From CAYMJA01 sp964391095 (lineage in GTDB: Bacteria > Patescibacteriota > Minisyncoccia > Minisyncoccales > GWA2-38-27): a DNA stretch of 45,887 bases. The translations under genes were made by a program, and so were the position numbers. Below are positions 30,053-38,507 of the stretch, piece after piece (the stretch's first letter is position 1; each line of letters starts with the position of its first letter). The stretch covers positions 1-45,887 of the forward strand of contig CAYMJA010000005.1 in assembly GCA_964391095.1 (NCBI GenBank). Reading direction: 5' to 3'. The notes below the pieces were generated by a model. It did no database searches. It had not been told where the DNA came from and was given only the letters and a program-made list of their open reading frames with translations.

Positions 30053-30071
30053 ATTTTGAATATATCTAACT

Positions 30072-30758
30072 ATGACTAAACTAATTTTACTAAGACATTT
30101 TAAATCTCAATGGAATTTAGAAAATAGATTTACTGGTTGGGTAGATGTTCCTTTAGCCAAAGACGGAGTTAAGAAAGTTAAATCAGTTGCTGAAAAAATA
30201 TTTAAATTTAAAATTGATGTTATTTATTCTTCTCCATTGGTTAGAAATCAAAATAGCGTTGTAAAAATTTTAGAATACGTTGATAAAAAATATCCTATTT
30301 TTATCCATCTTGATAAAGGCAAAATGAAAGAATGGGGAAATTTTAAAGAAATCAATAAGAACTATTTCCCGGTTTATATTTCAGAAAACTTAAACGAAAG
30401 GTATTATGGAAAATTACAGGGGCATAATAAAGATAAGATTATAAGAAAATATGGAGCAAAAAAGGTTCATCTTTGGCGTAGAGGTTTTGAGAATTGTCCT
30501 CCTGGTGGAGAAAGCTTCAAAGATACATTTAAAAGAGCTGTCCCTTTTTATCGTAAATATGTAGGAGGCGATTTGAGGCAAGGAAAAAATGTTCTAGTGG
30601 TTGCCAGTCACAACTCTTTAAGGGCATTGATAAAATATATTGAAAAAATATCTGATAAAGATATTATTGATGTTGAAGTGCCTTACGGTGGTTTGGTAAA
30701 ATACGAATTTGATAAGTCACTCAAATTAGAAAACAAAAAATACTTTAAACCCCATTAG
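30072..30758 (+). CDS. gpmA: Phosphoglycerate mutase family (GpmA-like), 228 aa
   Basis: Histidine phosphatase fold: LLRHFKSQWNLENRFTGWVD at residues 6-25 supplies the catalytic R-H. YYGKLQGHNKD gives the GpmA-type second motif, PPGGESF and VASHNSLRALIKY the second catalytic His. Two changes from the usual R-H-G-x-S: Phe replaces Gly and Lys replaces Glu in the first motif, and H-N-S-L-R lacks the usual Gly. The overall layout still fits the 2,3-bisphosphoglycerate-dependent mutase. Its stop codon lies inside a palindromic repeat (30750-30809). Confidence 0.85.
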   Translation: MTKLILLRHFKSQWNLENRFTGWVDVPLAKDGVKKVKSVAEKIFKFKIDVIYSSPLVRNQNSVVKILEYVDKKYPIFIHLDKGKMKEWGNFKEINKNYFPVYISENLNERYYGKLQGHNKDKIIRKYGAKKVHLWRRGFENCPPGGESFKDTFKRAVPFYRKYVGGDLRQGKNVLVVASHNSLRALIKYIEKISDKDIIDVEVPYGGLVKYEFDKSLKLENKKYFKPH

Positions 30759-30809
30759 AGATTCTGGGGACAGAGAAAAAACATTAAAAGGAGGCATCTC
30801 TAACGAGGT
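30750..30809. repeat. Palindromic repeat (family 3) at the gpmA stop codon
   Basis: CCCCATTAGAGAT (30750-30762) and ATCTCTAACGAGGT (about 30796-30809). The TAG in the left arm is the stop codon of gpmA. It shares both arms with the ftsZ copy at 25672. Confidence 0.8.
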
Positions 30810-30850
30810 AAGGAGTTGCCAAGAAATAAGTTTGTGATAATATTAAATTG

Positions 30851-31822
30851 ATGAAAAAAAATATAATACCAATAGCAGTTATTATTGCCGGTGTTTTAAT
30901 TGCCGGAGCAGTTGTTTATTTAAATTATCCCAAATGCCCGGAACCAAAAAACGGAACATCAATCGAGGGTAAAATACTATCTCCCCAAGAGGCGGGAGAG
31001 AAGGTTATTGATTTCATTAATCAGGACATTCTAAAAGGAGAATCCTTTGCTTCTTTGAATGAGATTCTTAAAGAAAACGGATTGTATAAAATAAAATTTA
31101 CTATTGAGGGACAAGAAATTGAAACTTATGTAACTCTCGATGGAAAATTTTTATTCCCTAAAGAGTCGGCAATAGACTTAGAACCGCTTGCGGCTAAGGA
31201 TATTCCCAAAACTGATATTCCAGACGTTAAACTTTTTGTAATGTCTTTTTGTCCCTATGGAAATCAAGCTGAAGAGTTGATGGTACCAGTGGTTGATCTT
31301 TTAGGAGATAAAACTAATATTCAAATTCATTATATTGTTTCTGAACCAGCTGATGGAGAATATGGTTCTTTGCATGGAGAACAAGAGCTTCATCAGGATA
31401 TTAGAGAGCTTTGCGTTAACAAATATCAAGAGGATAAATTTTGGGAGTTTGTGAAAGAGATAAATAAGAATTGTAATCCCCAAGATGTAGATAGCAAGTG
31501 GGAAAAAATAGCAACCGATATTGGAGTTGATGTTCAGAAAATAAAAGATTGCCAGAAGACAGAAAGGACAGATTTATTAGATAAAGAGATTGCGTTTAGC
31601 CAAAATGAGTATTTGGTCCAGAATCCAGCAAACCACCAGAATCAAGACAAAATAACCATTTCTGGTTCTCCGACTTTAGTTATAAATGGTATGGTTTATG
31701 ATGGAGAGAGGTCTTCAGAGGGATATAAAAATGGAATTTGTTCTGCTTTTAAAAATCCCCCTGAAGAGTGTAATGAAACTTTAGGCGGGACTTCAGAATC
31801 TGAAGGAATGGTTTGTGAGTAA
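30851..31822 (+). CDS. Membrane-anchored DsbA/GILT-like thioredoxin-fold protein, 323 aa
   Basis: One N-terminal transmembrane helix (residues 5-25) anchors an extracytoplasmic domain. The thioredoxin-fold motif is VKLFVMSFCPYGNQAEE with C134-P-Y-G137: only the first Cys is present, as in many CPR and GILT-like relatives. The domain also has ISGSPTLVING with the cis-proline. Further Cys (LCVNKYQ, NCNPQ, DCQKTE, ICSAF, ECNE) may form structural or resolving disulfides. ATG at 30851 preferred over the TTG just before. The end overlaps or adjoins the glutaredoxin gene, suggesting a linked redox pair. Confidence 0.8.
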   Translation: MKKNIIPIAVIIAGVLIAGAVVYLNYPKCPEPKNGTSIEGKILSPQEAGEKVIDFINQDILKGESFASLNEILKENGLYKIKFTIEGQEIETYVTLDGKFLFPKESAIDLEPLAAKDIPKTDIPDVKLFVMSFCPYGNQAEELMVPVVDLLGDKTNIQIHYIVSEPADGEYGSLHGEQELHQDIRELCVNKYQEDKFWEFVKEINKNCNPQDVDSKWEKIATDIGVDVQKIKDCQKTERTDLLDKEIAFSQNEYLVQNPANHQNQDKITISGSPTLVINGMVYDGERSSEGYKNGICSAFKNPPEECNETLGGTSESEGMVCE

Positions 31823-31838
31823 AATTAACAAAATTGTT

Positions 31839-32078
31839 ATGCCGAGAGTAAAAGTATATTCAACTCAAATGTGTCCCTATTGCTCTACTCTAAAACAATT
31901 CTTAAAAGAGCATAATATTGAATTTGAAGATATTGATCCTTCTCAAGACAAAAAGGCATTAGATGAAATGGTTCAGAAATCGGGTCAGATGGGAGTGCCA
32001 GTAGTGGATATAGATGGAGAGATTGTTGTTGGCTTTGACAAAGAGAAAATTTGTGAATTGTTAAATATAAGAACCTGA
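31839..32078 (+). CDS. Glutaredoxin-like protein, 79 aa
   Basis: PRVKVYSTQMCPYCSTLKQF carries the C12-P-Y-C15 redox site; GQMGVPVVDIDGEIVVGFD carries the cis-proline T/V-P-V-V and the G-F-D motif of NrdH/glutaredoxins. A GTG at 31815 would overlap the previous gene and add eight residues; the ATG gives the standard N terminus. It is a thiol-disulfide exchanger that could pass electrons from TrxB. The stop codon TGA is the first part of a palindrome (32076-32106). Confidence 0.88.
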   Translation: MPRVKVYSTQMCPYCSTLKQFLKEHNIEFEDIDPSQDKKALDEMVQKSGQMGVPVVDIDGEIVVGFDKEKICELLNIRT

Positions 32079-32106
32079 CTTCGCCGCGTCAGACGCGGCT
32101 TCGTCA
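32076..32106. repeat. Palindrome at the glutaredoxin stop codon
   Basis: TGACTTCGCCGCGTC meets GACGCGGCTTCGTCA. The first TGA is the gene's stop. No T run follows. Confidence 0.7.
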
Positions 32107-32175
32107 GAACCTTGATTCGCTAAGGCATAGATACATAATCTTGAATTTGAAGAATTAAAATAATTTTTAATTTTT

Positions 32176-33186
32176 ATGTCAATCAAAATAGCTATTAATG
32201 GTTTTGGCCGGATAGGCCGACCAACATTTAGGCGAATATTAAAAAACCACCCTGATTTGGAAGTGAAGGCAATTAATGACCTAACAGATAATAAAACCCT
32301 GGCTCATCTTTTAAAATACGATTCTGTCTACGGAAAGTATGACCAAGAAGTGAAATTTGACCAGCAGAGTCTTACGGTTAAAGGAAAAAAATTTAGAGTT
32401 TTTGCCGAAAAAGAGCCGGAGAAGTTACCCTGGAAAAAATTAGGGGTGGACGTTGTTTTGGAGTGTACCGGAGTTTTTAGAAAATTTGAAGATGCGAAAA
32501 GACATATTACAGCCGGAGCCAAAAAAGTAATAATTTCAGCCCCCGGTAAAAGTCCAGAAATTCCGAGTTTTGTTTTAGGTGTAAATGAAGAAAAGTTTGA
32601 TTCCCAGAAAGATGAGATTATTGATATGGGCTCTTGCACCACGAATTGCTTGGCTCCGATAGTTAAAGTTTTAAATGATAATTTTGTAATTGAGAAAGGA
32701 TTTATGACCACTATTCATAGCTATACCACTGACCAGAGAATTTTGGATTTACCCCATAAAGACCTAAGAAGAGCCAGAGCATCGGCTTTAAATATTATTC
32801 CTACCACCACTGGAGCCGCCAAAGCCATAGGTCGGGTTATTCCAGAAGTTAAAGGAAAAATAGACGGAATTGCTATTAGGGTTCCCACTCCTGTTGTTTC
32901 TCTTTTAGACCTTGTTGTTCAGGTTCAAAAATCCAGCACAGCGGAGGAAGTAAACCAAACTTTTAAAAAAGCTTGCGGCCAGGAAAATTTTAAAGGCATT
33001 ATGAGGATAGAAAAAGAACCTCTGGTTTCCACAGATTATGTTGGTGATAGTTATTCTTCAATTGTTGATTTATCCCAGACAATGGTCAAAGATAATTTAA
33101 TTAAAGTAGTGAGCTGGTATGACAATGAATATGCTTACGCCTGCCGCTTAGCAGAATTCGCCGAGTATGTGGGAAGGAAGATTTAA
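32176..33186 (+). CDS. gap: Glyceraldehyde-3-phosphate dehydrogenase, 336 aa
   Basis: NAD-binding IAINGFGRIGRPTFRR, AINDLTDNKTLAHLLKYDSVYG, catalytic MGSCTTNCLAP with C154, TTIHSYTTDQRILD, IPTTTGAAKAIGRVIPE, and SWYDNEYAYACRL at the end. It oxidises glyceraldehyde-3-phosphate with phosphate to 1,3-bisphosphoglycerate. D33-equivalent acid in INDLTD supports NAD preference. It has its own terminator (33209-33240). No phosphoglycerate kinase or triose-phosphate isomerase is seen in the window. Confidence 0.96.
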   Translation: MSIKIAINGFGRIGRPTFRRILKNHPDLEVKAINDLTDNKTLAHLLKYDSVYGKYDQEVKFDQQSLTVKGKKFRVFAEKEPEKLPWKKLGVDVVLECTGVFRKFEDAKRHITAGAKKVIISAPGKSPEIPSFVLGVNEEKFDSQKDEIIDMGSCTTNCLAPIVKVLNDNFVIEKGFMTTIHSYTTDQRILDLPHKDLRRARASALNIIPTTTGAAKAIGRVIPEVKGKIDGIAIRVPTPVVSLLDLVVQVQKSSTAEEVNQTFKKACGQENFKGIMRIEKEPLVSTDYVGDSYSSIVDLSQTMVKDNLIKVVSWYDNEYAYACRLAEFAEYVGRKI

Positions 33187-33208
33187 TTAATACCTGATAT
33201 TTCTGATT

Positions 33209-33240
33209 AAGGGTGAGCTTTTCACCCTTTTTTTATTTTT
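33209..33240 (+). terminator. Terminator of gap
   Basis: GGGTGA (33211-33216), loop, TCACCC (33222-33227), then a long T tract. Confidence 0.8.
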
Positions 33241-33250
33241 TAAAAAAGGA

Positions 33251-33256
33251 TATAAT
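33251..33256 (+). promoter_or_regulatory. TATAAT -10 box of a probable leaderless pduL mRNA
   Basis: TATAAT lies six bases before ATG 33263 with no Shine-Dalgarno site. The -35 would fall in the T-rich end of the gap terminator (no good match). Confidence 0.45.
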
Positions 33257-33262
33257 AACATT

Positions 33263-33832
33263 ATGCAGAAAAAGATTCCAATTGAGATTTCAGCCCGGCA
33301 TATTCATTTGAGTCAGAAAGACCTAGAGGCGCTTTTTGGCAAAGGATATAAATTAAAGAAACTGAGAAATCTTACTCAACCAGATCAATTTGCTGCAAGA
33401 GAAACAGTAGATGTCCAAAACGGTTCAAAAAAAATTTCCAAAATAAGAATTGTAGGTCCTCTAAGAAAAGAAACACAGGTGGAATTGTCTTTAACTGATG
33501 CTATTCATTTAGAAATAAATCCTTTGATAAGAATCTCGGGAAATCTTAGAGGAACACCAGGAGTTATTTTAATAAGTCCTAAAAAGGAAATAAGAATTAA
33601 AAAAGGAGTGATTACTCCCTTGCGGCATATCCATTGCAGTCCTAAAGAAGCTAAAGAAATGAAACTGAAAGACAGGACATCAGTTTCAGTGAAAATTAGA
33701 GGTAAAAGGGCTCTGATTTTTCATAATGTCAAGATTCGGGTAGATAAAAATTTCCGGCTTTGTATGCACCTTGATACTGACGAAGGAAACGCCGCCGGAA
33801 TAATGAAAAGAGGAATAGGATACTTAATTTAA
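33263..33832 (+). CDS. pduL: Phosphate acyltransferase, PduL type, 189 aa
   Basis: IPIEISARHIHLSQKDLEAL (residues 5-24) carries the first His pair and TPLRHIHCSPKEA (about 118-130) the second; both bind the zinc ions of PduL. QFAARETVDVQNG and MHLDTDEGNAAGI are also family motifs. It interconverts acetyl-CoA and acetyl phosphate. There is no encapsulation peptide or microcompartment shell gene here, so it acts as a housekeeping phosphotransacetylase with AckA, encoded 30 bases downstream. Confidence 0.92.
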   Translation: MQKKIPIEISARHIHLSQKDLEALFGKGYKLKKLRNLTQPDQFAARETVDVQNGSKKISKIRIVGPLRKETQVELSLTDAIHLEINPLIRISGNLRGTPGVILISPKKEIRIKKGVITPLRHIHCSPKEAKEMKLKDRTSVSVKIRGKRALIFHNVKIRVDKNFRLCMHLDTDEGNAAGIMKRGIGYLI

Positions 33833-33862
33833 AAGATACTTTTAATACTAACGAGTTAATAC

Positions 33863-34921
33863 ATGATACTTATTTTAAATTGCGGCAGTCAGTCAATAAA
33901 ATGGAAATTATTTGATAAGAAGAATTTAAAATTAATCAGAGGAGAAAAACAAGAAATTTTTGATTCAAAGAATTACAGTAGAATTTTAGCAGAAGAATTA
34001 GGCAGATTAAGAAAGTATCAAGATAGCATTCAGATAATTGGCCACCGGGTTGTTCACGGAGGAGAGAAATTCAGAAAACCCGTAAAAGTAAATAAGAAAA
34101 TCTTAAAAGAGTTGGAAAAATTTAATAAATTAGCTCCTTTACACAATCCTTTTAATATCTTGGGAATAAAGGTTGCCCAGAAAATTTTTCCCCGAGTTTC
34201 CCAGATTGCTGTGTTTGATACTGAGTTCTATGCTGATATGCCAAAAAGGGCCTATATTTATCCTTTACAGGAAAGGTTGAGAAAAAAATATGGCTTCCGA
34301 CGTTTTGGTTTTCACGGTATTTCTCATGAATATGCAGCCCGAACAGCAGCCGAGAAAGTTAAGAAAAAATTTAACAAATTAAAAATTATCAGTTGTCATT
34401 TAGGCGGGGGAGCCAGTATTACTGCCATAAAGAAGGGAAAAGTAATTGACACCTCAATGGGGTTTACTCCGATGGAGGGATTGGTAATGATGACTCGTCC
34501 CGGCGATATTGATACCGGCATTGTCTTAAGGTTAGCTGAAATTTTTTCTTTAAAAAGAACTAATAAAATCTTAAACTTTGAATCAGGAATAAAAGGAATT
34601 ACCGGAGAAAATAATATGTTGGAAGTTTTGAAAAAAGCCAAGAAGGGAAACAAGAAAGCAAAACTTGGCTTGGAAATATTTATTTATAGAATTCAGAAAT
34701 ATATTGGAGCTTATTTTGCTATCTTAGGAGGATGCGATTTATTAGTATTTACCGGGGCGATTGGCTCAGGTTCTCTTAAGGTTAGAAACAGGATTTGTAA
34801 AAACTTAAATATTTTAAAACCTGCCTCGCGGCAAAGCGGGAATACTAAAATTTTAGCTATAAAAACAGATGAAGAATTAGCAATAGCTAAAAAAATAAAA
34901 ATGTTCAAGACCCGACCTTGA
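33863..34921 (+). CDS. ackA: Acetate kinase, 352 aa
   Basis: ASKHA kinase: ILILNCGSQSIKWKLF, IGHRVVHGGEKF, FDTEFYADMP, RRFGFHGISHEYAA, ISCHLGGGASITAIKKG, and TPMEGLVMMTRPGDIDTG. It makes ATP and acetate from acetyl phosphate. At 352 aa it is about 45 residues shorter than the E. coli enzyme. Near the C terminus PASRQSGN is encoded by a GC-rich repeat (34820-34840). The last residues MFKTRP and the stop come from a palindrome (34902-34924), so the native C terminus may have been replaced. Confidence 0.93.
   Translation: MILILNCGSQSIKWKLFDKKNLKLIRGEKQEIFDSKNYSRILAEELGRLRKYQDSIQIIGHRVVHGGEKFRKPVKVNKKILKELEKFNKLAPLHNPFNILGIKVAQKIFPRVSQIAVFDTEFYADMPKRAYIYPLQERLRKKYGFRRFGFHGISHEYAARTAAEKVKKKFNKLKIISCHLGGGASITAIKKGKVIDTSMGFTPMEGLVMMTRPGDIDTGIVLRLAEIFSLKRTNKILNFESGIKGITGENNMLEVLKKAKKGNKKAKLGLEIFIYRIQKYIGAYFAILGGCDLLVFTGAIGSGSLKVRNRICKNLNILKPASRQSGNTKILAIKTDEELAIAKKIKMFKTRP
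34820..34840. repeat. GC-rich repeat-like insert in ackA
   Basis: CCTGCCTCGCGGCAAAGCGG stands out from the AT-rich gene; it resembles the CCTGCC family and is translated in frame as PASRQSG. The pairing is imperfect. Confidence 0.5.
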
Positions 34922-34924
34922 ACA
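34902..34924. repeat. Palindrome forming the 3' end of ackA
   Basis: TGTTCAAG and CTTGAACA arms around ACCCGAC. The TGA in the right arm is the ackA stop codon. Relative of 26863-26885. Confidence 0.75.
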
Positions 34925-34931
34925 CTCGTTT

Positions 34932-37418
34932 ATGACTAAAAAATCACAAAAAAATATTTTATGGCTCAAAGATATCGATTTTAAAGATGTTCCTTTGGCA
35001 GGAGGAAAAAATGCTTCTTTAGGAGAGATGTTTAGAGAGCTTTCCAAAAAAGGAATAAATGTTCCCGATGGTTTTGTTCTCACTACCAAGGCCTATTGGA
35101 AGATTGTGAGAGTAAATAAGATTGATAAAAAATTAAAAACAATTTTTAAAAAATTTAATCCCAAGAGCATCAAAAGCCTTCAAGAAATTGGAAAGAAGTC
35201 CCGAAATCTCTTTTTGGAAGCAAAATTCCCTGAGGACATACAAAAAGAAATTTCAGAGAGCTATCGTAAATTAGCAAAAAAATATGGTGAAAATCTTGAT
35301 GTTGCGGTTCGTTCCTCAGGTGTTTGCGAGGATATGCCGGAAGCTTCTTTTGCAGGACAATTTGAGACCTTTTTAAATATTTCTGGAGAGGAAAATTTGT
35401 TGAAAGCAATTAAAAAATGCCTGGCTTCAACATTTAATGACCGGGTTATTTCTTATCGCCAGGAAAAGAAAATCTCCCAATTAAAATTTGCTCTTTCGGT
35501 TGGAATTATAAAAATGGTGAGGTCAGATTTAGCTTCTTCGGGAATAATTTTTACCCTGGATACTGAAACGGGTTTCCCTAATGTTGTTTTAATTAATTCA
35601 ATATGGGGGATAGGGGAAATGATTGTAAAGGGAAACATTACCCCAGATGAGTTTTATGTTTTTAAACCGACCCTTGCAAAGGGTTTTAAATCAATCATTG
35701 TTAAAAATTTAGGTAGAAAATCAAGAAAATATGTTTATGCCAGAAAAGGCGGGTTAAAAGAAATAAGAGTAGATCCTCAAGAACAGTTAAAATTTTCTTT
35801 AACTGACCAGGAAATTTTAACTCTTGCTAAATGGGCTGTTTTACTTGAGGAGCATTATTCGAAAAAGGCAAAAAAATGGATGCCCCAGGATATTGAATGG
35901 GCAAAAGACGGAAAAACAGGAGAACTTTTTATTGTTCAATCAAGACCAGAGACCATTCATACCTCGAAAAACAAAACAGTTTACAAAGAATATGAGATAG
36001 GAACTAAGAAAAGACCGATTTTAAAGGGTATTGCCATTGGAGACAAAATTGGGCTCGGAACAGTAAGAGTAATTTCTGATGTTTCAAAAATTAGCCAATT
36101 CAAAAAAGGAGAAGTATTAGTAACTAAAATGACCGACCCGGATTGGACGACAATTATGACTATGGCTTCAGCTATTATTACTGATGAGGGGGGCAAAACC
36201 TGTCATTCAGCGATTGTTGCTCGAGAATTGGGCATTCCCTGTGTTGTTGGCACTGAAAAAGCTACCAAGATTTTGAAGACAGGCCAAATAGTAACCGTAG
36301 ATTGCACTCAGGGTTTAAACGGGAGAATTTATGCCGGAAGAATTCTTTTTAGAATAAAAAAATACGATTTAAAAAAAATTCCCAAATTAAAGACAAAAAT
36401 AAGAACCCGCTCGCTGCGCTCGCGGAACCTTGTTTCCGGCAAGGTAGAAAATTATATTCCGAAAATAATGATGAATATCGGCGCTCCAGATATCGCTTTC
36501 AAGAGCTCTTTTTTACCAAATGCCGGTGTGGGTTTAGCCAGAGAAGAATTTATAATTGCCGAAAAAATTCGGGTTCACCCCTTAGCCCTTTACCATTTTA
36601 AAAATCTAAAAAACCAGAAGTTAAAAAAGGCAATCGCAGAGATAACCATTGAGCATAAAGATAAAAAAGAATTTTTTATAAAAGAATTAGCTGAAGGAAT
36701 TGCCCAGATAGCTGCTGCGTTTTATCCCAAAGAGGTAATTGTTAGATTTTCCGATTTTAAAACAAATGAATACAAAAATTTAATTGGGGGAAAACTTTTT
36801 GAAAGAGAGGAAGCCAATCCTATGCTTGGATTTAGAGGGGCTTCTCGCTACATCGATGAAACTTTTCAGCCAGCATTTAAAATGGAATTAGAAGCGATAA
36901 AAAGGGCAAGAAATCTATTTGGTCTAAAAAATATTAATCTAATGGTGCCTTTCTGCCGAACCATAGAGGAAGGCAAAAAGGTTATAGAATTAATGGAAAA
37001 AAATGGCTTAGCTAAGGGTAAAGACGGATTGAAGGTTTATGTAATGTGCGAAATTCCCTCTAATGTTATTTTAGCTGATGAATTTTTAAAGATTTTTGAC
37101 GGAATGAGTATTGGTTCTAACGACTTAACTCAATTGTCTTTAGGTCTTGATAGAGACAATGCCCAAATCGCCTATATTGGAGATGAAAGAAATCCTACTA
37201 TAAAGAAGATGGTAGCTAAGGTGATACAATTATGTAAGACGAAGAATAAATACTGCGGAATTTGCGGCCAGGCACCCTCGGATTTACCGGACTTTGCCGA
37301 ATTTTTAGTAAAAGAAGGAATTGAAAGTATGTCTCTGAGTCCTGATACCGTTATTAAAACAATTTTGAATTTATCCAAAAATAAAAAACAGAAGACAAAG
37401 AACAGAAAACAGAAATAA
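34932..37418 (+). CDS. ppsA: Phosphoenolpyruvate synthase, 828 aa
   Basis: The N-terminal ATP-grasp domain starts VPLAGGKNASLGEMF and has VAVRSSGVCEDMPEASFAGQ. The swivelling domain has GGKTCHSAIVARELGIPCVV with catalytic H425. The C-terminal PEP-binding barrel has LGFRGASRY, MVPFCRTIEEG, SIGSNDLTQLSLGLDRD and YCGICGQAPSD. It interconverts pyruvate plus ATP with PEP plus AMP and phosphate. No pyruvate kinase is seen in the window, so it may also run toward pyruvate. Residues ~492-503 (RSLRSRNLVSG) are encoded by a repeat at 36406. ATG lies 10 bases after ackA. Confidence 0.95.
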   Translation: MTKKSQKNILWLKDIDFKDVPLAGGKNASLGEMFRELSKKGINVPDGFVLTTKAYWKIVRVNKIDKKLKTIFKKFNPKSIKSLQEIGKKSRNLFLEAKFPEDIQKEISESYRKLAKKYGENLDVAVRSSGVCEDMPEASFAGQFETFLNISGEENLLKAIKKCLASTFNDRVISYRQEKKISQLKFALSVGIIKMVRSDLASSGIIFTLDTETGFPNVVLINSIWGIGEMIVKGNITPDEFYVFKPTLAKGFKSIIVKNLGRKSRKYVYARKGGLKEIRVDPQEQLKFSLTDQEILTLAKWAVLLEEHYSKKAKKWMPQDIEWAKDGKTGELFIVQSRPETIHTSKNKTVYKEYEIGTKKRPILKGIAIGDKIGLGTVRVISDVSKISQFKKGEVLVTKMTDPDWTTIMTMASAIITDEGGKTCHSAIVARELGIPCVVGTEKATKILKTGQIVTVDCTQGLNGRIYAGRILFRIKKYDLKKIPKLKTKIRTRSLRSRNLVSGKVENYIPKIMMNIGAPDIAFKSSFLPNAGVGLAREEFIIAEKIRVHPLALYHFKNLKNQKLKKAIAEITIEHKDKKEFFIKELAEGIAQIAAAFYPKEVIVRFSDFKTNEYKNLIGGKLFEREEANPMLGFRGASRYIDETFQPAFKMELEAIKRARNLFGLKNINLMVPFCRTIEEGKKVIELMEKNGLAKGKDGLKVYVMCEIPSNVILADEFLKIFDGMSIGSNDLTQLSLGLDRDNAQIAYIGDERNPTIKKMVAKVIQLCKTKNKYCGICGQAPSDLPDFAEFLVKEGIESMSLSPDTVIKTILNLSKNKKQKTKNRKQK
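36406..36443. repeat. GC-rich palindromic insert inside ppsA
   Basis: CCCGCTCGCTGCGCTCGCGG (36406-36425) is palindromic and followed by a second small inverted pair, CCTTG/CAAGG. It is translated in frame in the linker between the phosphohistidine and PEP-binding domains. Confidence 0.65.
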
Positions 37419-37439
37419 AAAATATTGTTTATCAAGATA

Positions 37440-37471
37440 CTGTTCGCTGTTCATTGTTCGCTGTTCATTGA
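37440..37471. repeat. Short tandem repeat before the PfkB kinase
   Basis: TGTTCGCTGTTCATTG occurs twice in a row. Part of it also occurs before galU (25948-25962). Confidence 0.7.
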
Positions 37472-37473
37472 TT

Positions 37474-38487
37474 ATGTTTGATATTATCACTTTTGGTTCA
37501 GCTACCTGGGATATTTTTTTGACCCTTCACCCAAAATTTTGGGTGAAAGGGTTGAGACCTAAAAATTTTCAGATAGCAAGGGATAAAAAATTTATTACCG
37601 GCAAGGGTATTTGTTTTAATTCGGGTTCTAAGGTTGACGTAGAAGATATATATTTTTCTTCTGGAGGCGGAGGAACCAATACAATCGCTGGTTTCCTAAA
37701 ACAAGGCCTTAGGGTAGCTTATTGCGGAAGAGTAGGGGATGATATCGGAGGGCAAGAAATAATTGAAGAACTTAAAGATCTTGGTATAAACCCTCAATTT
37801 ATTTTTAAGACAAAACTCAAACCAACTAATCATTCCGTTATCTTGACCGGTCCGAGAATAGATAGAACTATTCTGGTTTATCGGGGAGCTTCAGAACTCT
37901 TAGGAAAGAAAGATGTTCCCTGGAACAAATTAAGAGCAAAATGGTTTTATTTAGCTCCTCTTTCTGGAGAACTTTGTAATATTACAGAAAAGATAGTTAA
38001 TTTTGCCTATAAAAACAAAATAAAAATCGCAATTAACCCTGGTAATTCCCAGCTTTCTTTGCCTCTAAAAGCCCTGAAAAGAATTCTTAAAAAGGTTGAT
38101 ATTTTAATTCTAAACCAGGAAGAGGCCTCTCTCTTAACTAAAATTCCTTATCAAAAAGAAAAGAAGATTTTCAAAGAAATTGATGAACTTTGCCCTGGTA
38201 TTGTTATAATGACCAAAGGCCCTCTGGGAGCAGTAGTTTCAAACGGAAAATATCTTTATAGGAGCGGGGTTCCAAAATCAAAAGTAGTTGACCGGACCGG
38301 AGCTGGAGATTCTTTTGCTTCAGGATTTGTCAGCGGTTTTATTAGAAAAAAGGGAAACATAGAATATGCTATTCAATTAGCTACGGCTAATGCTACTTCT
38401 TGTTTGAAAAAATGGGGAGCAAAACAAGGGTTGTTAAAGAAAGACGAAAAATTTAAAAAGGTGAAAATAGAAAAAACCTGTGTCTAA
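37474..38487 (+). CDS. PfkB-family carbohydrate kinase, 337 aa
   Basis: Ribokinase fold: FDIITFGSATWDIFLTL start, SSGGGGTNTIAGFLKQGLRVAYCGRVGDD (PfkB signature 1), NPGNSQL, ILNQEEASLLT, and VVDRTGAGDSFASGFVSGF (signature 2 with catalytic Asp). The sugar is not readable, but its position directly before fructose-bisphosphate aldolase and the lack of a PfkA here make a fructose-6-phosphate or other sugar-phosphate kinase likely. Residues ~16-27 (HPKFWVKGLRP) come from a palindromic repeat and extend the first hairpin. ATG 37474 preferred over TTG 37468. Confidence 0.88.
   Translation: MFDIITFGSATWDIFLTLHPKFWVKGLRPKNFQIARDKKFITGKGICFNSGSKVDVEDIYFSSGGGGTNTIAGFLKQGLRVAYCGRVGDDIGGQEIIEELKDLGINPQFIFKTKLKPTNHSVILTGPRIDRTILVYRGASELLGKKDVPWNKLRAKWFYLAPLSGELCNITEKIVNFAYKNKIKIAINPGNSQLSLPLKALKRILKKVDILILNQEEASLLTKIPYQKEKKIFKEIDELCPGIVIMTKGPLGAVVSNGKYLYRSGVPKSKVVDRTGAGDSFASGFVSGFIRKKGNIEYAIQLATANATSCLKKWGAKQGLLKKDEKFKKVKIEKTCV
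37519..37555. repeat. Palindromic repeat (family 2) inside the PfkB kinase gene
   Basis: TTGACCCTTCACCC, AAAATTTT, GGGTGAAAGGGTTGA. The same element, with AAAGCTTT in the middle, lies at 43206-43241 and 45118-45154. Here it is translated in frame. Confidence 0.85.
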
Positions 38488-38507
38488 ATTGAGGTTTTAA
38501 ACAATTT

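Noticed and set aside
33263..34921. Bacterial microcompartment locus suggested by PduL
   Set aside because: No shell proteins or encapsulation peptide; PduL pairs with AckA as a housekeeping phosphotransacetylase.
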